64,000 nt of DNA, from the NCBI RefSeq assembly GCF_000024125.1, contig NC_013222.1, forward strand, positions 806,001 to 870,000, read 5' to 3'. Below the pieces are notes generated by a model that saw only the letters and a program-made list of their open reading frames with translations, ran no database searches and had not been told where the DNA came from. Positions 27,047-34,253 of the stretch are shown here, piece after piece; the first letter of the stretch is position 1; each line of letters opens with the position of its first letter. Made by a program: the position numbers and the translations under genes. This DNA comes from Robiginitalea biformata HTCC2501 (GTDB taxonomy: Bacteria; Bacteroidota; Bacteroidia; Flavobacteriales; Flavobacteriaceae).

Positions 27047-30000
27047 TCATGCAGTCCAATCCTTAAACTGCCCTTCAGCCTGCTCCATGATTTCCTGCAG
27101 GATGGCATCTAATTCGCTCATAGACACCCTGCGTCGTAGCTCATGCTTTACAGCCAGCCGAATCTGAGCCTTGGCATTCTCCTTTTTGGTCCAGTCCAGT
27201 TGTAGGTTCTTTTTCACTGCTTTTACTACCGCCTTAACGATATCTTGAATGGGTCCTTTTTCTGAGATTATTTCTTTTTTGGCTGCCAGGATATCATAAA
27301 AGGCGAGTTCTTCTTCGGACAGGCCTAATTCCTTAGTCCGCGAGTCTTCGTGTTGTAACTCTTGCGCACGCTTGACCAGCTCTAATATGGTTGCATAGCT
27401 GTCAAGGGCATTGGTATGGTAGCGTTCTAAGATTCTTTCGAGCTCTTCTTTTAAGGAAGTATATTTCTTGATGTTTTTAGGAAGGCGGAGCTTAATCTCA
27501 TCTTTAAGGATGTTTTTGATCAGCTCAATCTTGAGCGCATGCCCATCCTTTTCCTCTTTCGCTCCTAAAAGAAAGGTTTCATCTAAGATGGAGATATCTG
27601 GTTTTTCGATGCCGGCCATTGCAAAAACATCCACCACCGCCTCGGAATCAATACTCTGACTGATGAGCTCCTTTACCCTCTCGCGGTGGTTTTCGCGCTG
27701 TATGCGAACCGATTTGGCATTTCGAACCGCTTTGGCCACATGTTGAATGAAAAGCACATCTACCGCTTTGTCCTGAATAACCGGCTGATTCTTCACAATG
27801 GACAGCAACCCGGAGAGTTTTTTCTCTCCCAGCATGAAGTTTTGCGAGTCTTCGTCGCTGGGTACAATCGCATTTACAGCAGTTTTAACCAGGAGGAGTT
27901 TATCCCCTTCCCGCAAACGCTTCCAGGGACTGTAGTCGATATCCCCGGGGATATATTGCAGACAGGCCTCGATCTGGTCGTTGAACAGCTCCAGGGCCTG
28001 TTTCATATCGATGGTGGGCTTCCCTTTTCCACCGCCCTGGGTGTATTTTCTGGCGGCATTCCTCAGGTTATCCCCGATACCAATGTAATCGACAATAACG
28101 CCATTATCCTTATCCCGGAATACCCGATTGGTTCTGGTGATGGCCTGCATGAGATTATGACCTCTCATGATTTTGTCTACGTACATGGTATGAACGCATG
28201 GGGCATCAAATCCGGTGAGCCACATATCCCGGACAATGACCATTTTCAACGGATCTTTCGGGTCCCTGAAACGCTTTTTAAGCGCTTCTTTGGCCTCTTT
28301 GGTCCGGATATGAGGGTTCCACTCCTTCGGGTCCTTAGAGATGTTCCCAGTCATTACCACGGCGATTTCGGGGCATCCTTCCAAGGCGGTAAGCGCATCG
28401 TACATCTTGACACAGTTGCGACGACTCATGCAAACGATCATGGCTTTCCCTTCGAGGGTTTCGGTGCGCAACGTGAAATGTCTTAAAATGTCCGAGGCCA
28501 ATTCCTTGACCCTATCCGCTGCACCGGCGGCATCCTCAATGGCCGCCCAATTCATGTTTCCATCCTCCTCGTCTGTCTCAGTAATGGCAGCTACTTCCTC
28601 ATCGATATCTTCATTCCATAAATGGAGTTTAGCCAGGCGCGGCTCATAGTAAATGTTTACCGTTGCCTTGTCAGCAACCGCCTGCTGTATGTCGTAGGTG
28701 TGAATAACACTTCCAAAGACTGCTTCCGTATCGGCATCTTTTTTGTCAATAGGAGTGCCGGTAAATCCAATAAAGGAGGCATTTGGAAGGGCTTTGCGCA
28801 GATTGGACGCAAACCCGTCTAGCAATCCATATTGGGTCCTGTGCGCCTCGTCAGCCATCACAATCACATTTTCTCGCTCCGAAAGAACAGGGTGCTCCTC
28901 TTCTCCTTCGGTATCTTCATACCCTAATTTCAAACGGAACTTTTCAATAGTGGTAAAGATCACGCCTCCCGCTCCGGCCGAGAGCAAACTCCTAAGTTCA
29001 TCTGTGCTTTCCGCATGGGATACTTCACCAACTAAGTCTTTAGCCAGCACAAAGTTTTCATACAATTGAAAATCCAGGTCGCTGCGGTCTACCTGGACGA
29101 CAATGGTAGGGTTTTTAAGCTCTGGAAGGCTTCTGAGGATCCCGGTATACATCGCCATAGAGATGCTCTTGCCGCTTCCTTGTGTATGCCAGATCACTCC
29201 AATACGCCCATCACCGTATGGACGCACAGCGCGTTTGGCCGCATCTACCGCAAAGTTGACTCCGAAGAATTGATGGTACTTGGCGCCTTTCTTAATCAGT
29301 GTCCCGTTGTGATCTTCATGAAAAATGAAGTTTTTTATGTAATTCAAAAGTCGCTCTTTGGGGAAGAGGCCAAAGAGAAGCGTATGCATTTGAAAATCTC
29401 CGTCAGCCACTGTGGTGCGCCCGTCGATACTTTTCCACGGCGCAAACCACTCCAGACTGGAGCTGAACATGCCATGCTGGGCCTCGTTACCATCGCTTAT
29501 GACCGTCAAAGCATTGTATTCGAAAAGCTCCGGAATGTCTTTTTTGTAGTGCCCAATTTGGTTGAAAGCCTCTTTGATGGAAGTTTTCTCGTCATACCAG
29601 TTTTTCAGCTCGAATAGCACCAAGGGAAGCCCATTAATGAATACTATCACATCGGGCCGCCGGACGTTTTTTCCTGTAACACTAAATTGATTGACAACCC
29701 GGTAGGTATTGTTATCTGGATTTTCGTAGTCCAGTGGGTACATGTGGATGGCTTTCTCCTCACCTTTGGAATTCTCATACGGCAGCTCCAGTCCTTTAGT
29801 GAGCTTAAGATGAAAACTGCGGTTACGATGGTCAAGATCTACGCCTGCATTGTTTGTAAACTCCCCAACAGCTAAATCATAGACCTCAAGTGGGAGACCG
29901 GGATAGGCTTTCTCCAAAAAGCCTCTAAGGTCCTTTTTAAGGACCACCTCTTTGAAATTCTCTGCCAGCTCCTCTCCCGGCAGATACGGATACCCCAGAT

Positions 30001-30049
30001 CCTCCAGCCATTCTATGGTGGCCTGCTCTATATTTGATTCCCGAGTCAT
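27047..30049 (-). CDS. hsdR: Type I restriction endonuclease subunit R
   Basis: Motor and nuclease subunit of a type I restriction-modification complex, 1000 aa. The N-terminal nuclease domain has the PD-(D/E)XK pattern (RRPDVIVFINGLPLVLFELK). The SF2 translocase has Walker A HTQGSGKS, DEAH box ADEAHRTQYG, motif III GFTGTPI and later VRDMWLTGFDAP and AITRTNR. It cuts unmethylated DNA after translocation, needing HsdM and HsdS. The start ATG overlaps the Nudix stop by 4 nt (ATGA), so it is the last large gene of the operon that begins at 36930. Confidence 0.96.
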   Translation of the reverse strand: MTRESNIEQATIEWLEDLGYPYLPGEELAENFKEVVLKKDLRGFLEKAYPGLPLEVYDLAVGEFTNNAGVDLDHRNRSFHLKLTKGLELPYENSKGEEKAIHMYPLDYENPDNNTYRVVNQFSVTGKNVRRPDVIVFINGLPLVLFELKNWYDEKTSIKEAFNQIGHYKKDIPELFEYNALTVISDGNEAQHGMFSSSLEWFAPWKSIDGRTTVADGDFQMHTLLFGLFPKERLLNYIKNFIFHEDHNGTLIKKGAKYHQFFGVNFAVDAAKRAVRPYGDGRIGVIWHTQGSGKSISMAMYTGILRSLPELKNPTIVVQVDRSDLDFQLYENFVLAKDLVGEVSHAESTDELRSLLSAGAGGVIFTTIEKFRLKLGYEDTEGEEEHPVLSERENVIVMADEAHRTQYGLLDGFASNLRKALPNASFIGFTGTPIDKKDADTEAVFGSVIHTYDIQQAVADKATVNIYYEPRLAKLHLWNEDIDEEVAAITETDEEDGNMNWAAIEDAAGAADRVKELASDILRHFTLRTETLEGKAMIVCMSRRNCVKMYDALTALEGCPEIAVVMTGNISKDPKEWNPHIRTKEAKEALKKRFRDPKDPLKMVIVRDMWLTGFDAPCVHTMYVDKIMRGHNLMQAITRTNRVFRDKDNGVIVDYIGIGDNLRNAARKYTQGGGKGKPTIDMKQALELFNDQIEACLQYIPGDIDYSPWKRLREGDKLLLVKTAVNAIVPSDEDSQNFMLGEKKLSGLLSIVKNQPVIQDKAVDVLFIQHVAKAVRNAKSVRIQRENHRERVKELISQSIDSEAVVDVFAMAGIEKPDISILDETFLLGAKEEKDGHALKIELIKNILKDEIKLRLPKNIKKYTSLKEELERILERYHTNALDSYATILELVKRAQELQHEDSRTKELGLSEEELAFYDILAAKKEIISEKGPIQDIVKAVVKAVKKNLQLDWTKKENAKAQIRLAVKHELRRRVSMSELDAILQEIMEQAEGQFKDWTA

Positions 30050-30483
30050 AGAAGTTCTTTTGCAAGTGATTTCAACTTTTTGATATCTCGGGGGAGTTCT
30101 AGGTCATGCATCAGTTTTTTAACGATCGGAATATCTGCTGGAGCAAACTCGTACTTTGAAAGTTCTGACTGCGCTACCCATTTATATTGATCATGGTCGG
30201 TAAGGATGATATCTCCCTCTAAATAATCAGCTAGATACCCTTTGAGACAGATGGATTTAGTATCGTAATCATAAGTAGAATCCATGAAATGGGACCGTAC
30301 TGAAATACCTATGTTAAGCTCCTCCATAATTTCACGCGCCAGGCACACTTCCGGCGTTTCATCCGCTTCAATTTTGCCTCCCGGGAATTCCCAAAAGCCC
30401 GCTAGATGCTTGCCGGCTTTTCGCCGGGTTATAAGCACCTTTTTTGATGCATTTTGTATGATGCCAGCGGTAACTTCAATCAT
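30046..30483 (-). CDS. Nudix hydrolase inserted in the type I RM operon
   Basis: Protein of 145 aa of the MutT type. The Nudix box is complete: GGKIEADETPEVCLAREIME followed by ELNI, so the Glu residues that bind metal are present. N-terminal EVTAGIIQNASKKVLITRRK resembles MutT/8-oxo-dGTPases, while the C-terminal YKWVAQSELSKYEFAPADIP fits the same subfamily. It overlaps both hsdS (4 nt) and hsdR (4 nt), so it is translated as an integral part of the RM operon and not simply a neighbour. Its nucleotide substrate is unknown. Confidence 0.92.
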   Translation of the reverse strand: MIEVTAGIIQNASKKVLITRRKAGKHLAGFWEFPGGKIEADETPEVCLAREIMEELNIGISVRSHFMDSTYDYDTKSICLKGYLADYLEGDIILTDHDQYKWVAQSELSKYEFAPADIPIVKKLMHDLELPRDIKKLKSLAKELL

Positions 30484-31718
30484 AGTGCAGATTCTACTTC
30501 TTCCCGGAATTCTTTTAAGCGAACCTCTCCGGAGATGAGTTTAGGAAGTAGGGTATCTCGGAGATCGCTCAACATTATATTTTCAGTTACTTTGGACCTG
30601 ATCATTTTGAATAAAGGATCTACAATTTGATTAAAGTAAAAGATTATTTTTTCTTGAGGATAGATGACAGAGGTGGTCTTAAATGTTGAAGTAGTAATCG
30701 TATCAAATACCGAGCCGTACGATTTTCTCTTAAACTCCTCAATTAAATTCGAAATGATCAGATATATTGTTCCTTGGGAAAATTCACTTGTAGAGTACAA
30801 ACCGTAGCAAGATTGATTCATGGCCATTGGACTAGATATTATTCCAAATTTCCCCACTGATCCACGAGCCACAACTATAACGGTATTTTCTGGCAAAATT
30901 TTTGCCGAACTATTATTCAACCCCAAATAGGAAATTTTCTTCTCCGTTTCAGATATGTAAATGGTCCCCTCATTGCCAATGTCTTTGGCAGACACCCAGT
31001 TTAAATTCCCCCCCCAATATTCAGAAACCCTTGTTTTCGGTGTGCCACCACTCAATAAATCAGCAACTTCAAGAATTCCTTTTACTTCCCACCCCTTCGG
31101 AATAGGCCCCAACTCAGAATCCACAAACTCTCCATCCTGAAACGGCCCGAAATCCACAAACCAGTGTTTGTAAAGCGCCATGGCCATTTCTTCCAGGGTT
31201 TGGTTCATGGCCAGGTTGTTTTCGATTTTGTCGTCTATGGCGGACAGAACGCCTGCAATATCATTAGCTTGTTTAGGATCAGGTGTACGAATTAAGAAAT
31301 TTTCCAAATCCGATCTACTTAGGTTTGGAAATGTTGAACCTGTACAAAGTGCTAACATTCTGTCTAAATAGAAGTCAATTAGGTATTTAACATAACGAGT
31401 TGAATAGCTGTTTTTCCCTCGAATTGCCCCTAAGCCTCTTCCAATTGCATAAACTTGATCGGAAAAATTCATTCTACCGGTGGTAGAACCTCTTACACAA
31501 AAGAGCAAATCTCCTTGGACTGATAACTTTTTGGGTTGATTAGTGAACTGGGTTGGTGCAGGATGTGAATAACCAAATTCTGTCGGGCCGTTCAATAGAG
31601 GAATACCCTTACCTTCCTTGTTTGTATAGGATCCCATAGGTGATTGACCCATAATTATCTCCGCAATCTCAGATAGGGTTTGTGTTTTCCAACCGTTTCG
31701 CATCTTAAAACTGATCAA
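30480..31718 (-). CDS. hsdS: Type I restriction enzyme specificity subunit
   Basis: DNA-recognition subunit of 412 aa with two target-recognition domains. TRD1 (about 8-150) is followed by the conserved helical spacer DKIENNLAMNQTLEEMAMAL and the GPFQDGEFVDSELGPIPKGW linker. TRD2 covers about 210-370, with a second helical region to the end (DLRDTLLPKLISGEVRL). Start could be Met1 (31718), overlapping hsdM by 14 nt, or Met6 (31703). Intact and full-length, so the system probably recognises a bipartite site. Confidence 0.93.
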   Translation of the reverse strand: MISFKMRNGWKTQTLSEIAEIIMGQSPMGSYTNKEGKGIPLLNGPTEFGYSHPAPTQFTNQPKKLSVQGDLLFCVRGSTTGRMNFSDQVYAIGRGLGAIRGKNSYSTRYVKYLIDFYLDRMLALCTGSTFPNLSRSDLENFLIRTPDPKQANDIAGVLSAIDDKIENNLAMNQTLEEMAMALYKHWFVDFGPFQDGEFVDSELGPIPKGWEVKGILEVADLLSGGTPKTRVSEYWGGNLNWVSAKDIGNEGTIYISETEKKISYLGLNNSSAKILPENTVIVVARGSVGKFGIISSPMAMNQSCYGLYSTSEFSQGTIYLIISNLIEEFKRKSYGSVFDTITTSTFKTTSVIYPQEKIIFYFNQIVDPLFKMIRSKVTENIMLSDLRDTLLPKLISGEVRLKEFREEVESAL

Positions 31719-33300
31719 AGTTATCCAGTATCTTCCTCTTCAAGTCTTCACCTTCACGAAATTGCTCTTTTAATTGAGCTTTTAAAATGGCCAGCTTCTC
31801 CTCAAACGGAATACCGTCATCCTCCTCTTCTTCTATCCCCACATAAATACCAGGAGTAAGCTTATAATCCTGTTTTTGAACTTCTTCTAAGGTAGCTGCA
31901 TAGCAGAAACCATCCTGGTTTTCATAAGGAGCATTATCCTTATTAGGCAGATTTCTCCAGGCATGATACGCCTCAACTGCTTTTATTAGGTCGGCCTCGT
32001 CAAACACACGCAGTCGCCGGCTTTCCATTCGCCCCATCTTCGACATATCGATAAAGAGAATCTCCTCTTTACGTTCCCTGTGAACCCCATCCTTGCCATC
32101 CCGGTTTTTGCTCAGGATGAAAATACAGGCTGGAATCCCGGTAGTAAGAAAGAGCTTGTCTGGGAGGCGAACAATTGCATCAATCATTCCCTCATCCACC
32201 ATATGTTGGCGCACATTCTTTTCTCCTTTATTCCCGGTAGTCATGGCACCATTAGCCATCACCACCGCGGCAGTTCCCGTATTGCTTAGGTGACTCCAAA
32301 AAGTCTGCATCCACATATAGTTGGCATTGCCATCTGTGGTAAACTCTTCTTTAGGTCCAAAGAGCCGAGGGTCTTTATCCGGAAGATCCTCCGGATGCCA
32401 CTGGCTGACGTTGAATGGGGGATTCACTAGGATATAGTCAGCCTCTAAGTCTGGAAATTTGTCTTGCAGCAGAGAGTCTCCCAAACGGACATCAAAGGAC
32501 AAATCACGAAGGGCGAGATTCATTTTACACAGTCTCAGTGTGCCACTATATCGTTCTTGGCCATAAATAGAAATATTACGCTTGTCTCCGCCGTGCGCTT
32601 CTAGAAATTTAAGGGATTGCACAAACATTCCGCCGGACCCACAGGCAGCATCAAATATTTTACCCTTGTAAGGCTCTATCATTTCAACCATCAAGCGAAC
32701 AATACTGCCGGGAGTGAAGAACTGACCCGCACCGGATCCCTCAGCAATCGCAAACTTCCCGATATAGTATTCATAAACGCGCCCAAGAATATCACTCTCT
32801 GGATTTTCCTTTACGGACAATTTAGGGTGCGAAAGCAAATTAATGAGTCCACCCACTTGCCGAGAGGTGAGCTGGCTCTTCACAAAAATCCGCGGTAAAA
32901 TTCCTTTGAGTTCAGGCCGGAAAGCACCAAGTGTTTCATCCAGAGTGTCAAAAGCCTCGTCCACCAGGACTTTGATGTTATCCCGCTCGGCATTATCTTG
33001 TAAAAACTCCCAGGTTGCCTTTTTGGGAATGATGTAGGTGTTCTTTGAGAGGTATTCATCTGGGTCTTCAAGAACGTAGTTTCTATCGTCCTCAGATAGC
33101 CCGTAGTAATTTGAGGCCTCATCCTCGAAAGCATCCATTAACTCATCCCGGCGCATCTCATAACGCTCCGACATGTGCTTCAAGAAGATTAGGGGAAGCA
33201 CATAATCCTTATACTGATTTTCGGCTACAGCTCCGCGGAGTTCATTGGCTGCATTCCAGAGTTCTTTTTCGAAGTTGATGTCGGCTTTGGTTTGGGTCAT
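31705..33300 (-). CDS. hsdM: Type I restriction-modification N6-adenine methyltransferase
   Basis: Modification subunit of 531 aa. N-terminal helical HsdM_N domain (NFEKELWNAANELRGAV) is followed by the N6_Mtase domain with SAM motif FDAACGSGGMF and catalytic LVNPPF. It modifies adenines at the HsdS target and protects host DNA. It lies 32 nt after the receiver-protein gene on the same strand, linking the RM genes to the methylase-kinase pair upstream. No own promoter is obvious in the short gap. Confidence 0.95.
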   Translation of the reverse strand: MTQTKADINFEKELWNAANELRGAVAENQYKDYVLPLIFLKHMSERYEMRRDELMDAFEDEASNYYGLSEDDRNYVLEDPDEYLSKNTYIIPKKATWEFLQDNAERDNIKVLVDEAFDTLDETLGAFRPELKGILPRIFVKSQLTSRQVGGLINLLSHPKLSVKENPESDILGRVYEYYIGKFAIAEGSGAGQFFTPGSIVRLMVEMIEPYKGKIFDAACGSGGMFVQSLKFLEAHGGDKRNISIYGQERYSGTLRLCKMNLALRDLSFDVRLGDSLLQDKFPDLEADYILVNPPFNVSQWHPEDLPDKDPRLFGPKEEFTTDGNANYMWMQTFWSHLSNTGTAAVVMANGAMTTGNKGEKNVRQHMVDEGMIDAIVRLPDKLFLTTGIPACIFILSKNRDGKDGVHRERKEEILFIDMSKMGRMESRRLRVFDEADLIKAVEAYHAWRNLPNKDNAPYENQDGFCYAATLEEVQKQDYKLTPGIYVGIEEEEDDGIPFEEKLAILKAQLKEQFREGEDLKRKILDNFDQF

Positions 33301-33332
33301 TTCAAAAAAATATAATGATTGCAGTTATTAGG

Positions 33333-34253
33333 TTAAATGTTATCAGCGTAAACTCCTTTAAACCATAAAAGGATTTCAAGCACTCCATTTCTTAAGGACT
33401 CTACGGCATAATTTGAAATAGTGTACTTTTCGTTCTGATGTTGCTCTAGATAATGAATATATGTCCCGCAAGTGTAATAAATCCATTCATGAAGATTCTT
33501 GATTTCCTTCGTTTGATATACCGGTGTAACTGGCTCCCAGTTTCGGTCTCTGGATGGGTTTCCTGATAAATGTTTCAGTTTTGAACTAAAACTATTCAAT
33601 GAGGAATTCAAAACACTTATACCTTCAAGATTATAAAGACAACTTTCCTGAACACTTCGAATAATGGTTAAGATTTCTTTTAATTCTGAGTTGGATGATG
33701 GCAAGGGCTTGTTAATTAGATCCAGAATATTTTCTTCCATTTCATGAGGTAAATAACCTAAATCGAAAATTTCAAAAATTTCAGGATTATTATGTCTAGC
33801 CTGGGTTTCGGGGAGCAAATCTGACTCGGATTTTATCCTTTCCCATAATTCATCCAGATGTTCTTCATTACCCAGCTTATCATAGACTAAGCCTTCCTGA
33901 AATGCCTCGGCAAATCGATTTTTCTCCTTCGTAAATGAAGCCTGTCCGGAAAGTATAAACCAAGGTAATTTCTTGACCCCCTCAAGCCTAATTAATTCTC
34001 TGGCAACTTCACCTAGTGCATCGTCTTTTGTAGGTGTTCCTTTCTCCTCAGGTGTTTTATAAAACAACCCGTCCAGAAGTGCTGCATCGTAATAGCGAAT
34101 ATTTGTTCTTAACTCATTGATCCCACTTGCAGAATTCTTGAATCCCGTGAGTTTTATATCATTTAAGTGCGCATGTTCCTGAATCCTTGTTAAAGAATCA
34201 TACTCGTCATCAAACCAAATTACTCGATAGGTTTTATTCTTCATTTTAATCAC
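33333..34253 (-). CDS. Receiver-domain (response-regulator-like) protein with unknown helical C-terminus
   Basis: Protein of 306 aa; starts at 34253 or, with a 1-nt gap to the previous stop, at Met4 (34244, MKNKTYRVIWFDDE). Residues 1-150 have the receiver residues in place: Asp15-Asp16 in IWFDDEYDS, phosphoacceptor Asp61 in AALLDGLFY, the switch Ser102 in FILSGQ and Lys126 in VYDK. Residues 150-306 are mostly helical (NLHEWIYYTCGTYIHYLEQH) and match nothing I know; there is no DNA-binding helix-turn-helix. It directly follows the methylase-histidine-kinase fusion, which makes it the probable phosphoryl acceptor. Confidence 0.78.
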   Translation of the reverse strand: MIKMKNKTYRVIWFDDEYDSLTRIQEHAHLNDIKLTGFKNSASGINELRTNIRYYDAALLDGLFYKTPEEKGTPTKDDALGEVARELIRLEGVKKLPWFILSGQASFTKEKNRFAEAFQEGLVYDKLGNEEHLDELWERIKSESDLLPETQARHNNPEIFEIFDLGYLPHEMEENILDLINKPLPSSNSELKEILTIIRSVQESCLYNLEGISVLNSSLNSFSSKLKHLSGNPSRDRNWEPVTPVYQTKEIKNLHEWIYYTCGTYIHYLEQHQNEKYTISNYAVESLRNGVLEILLWFKGVYADNI

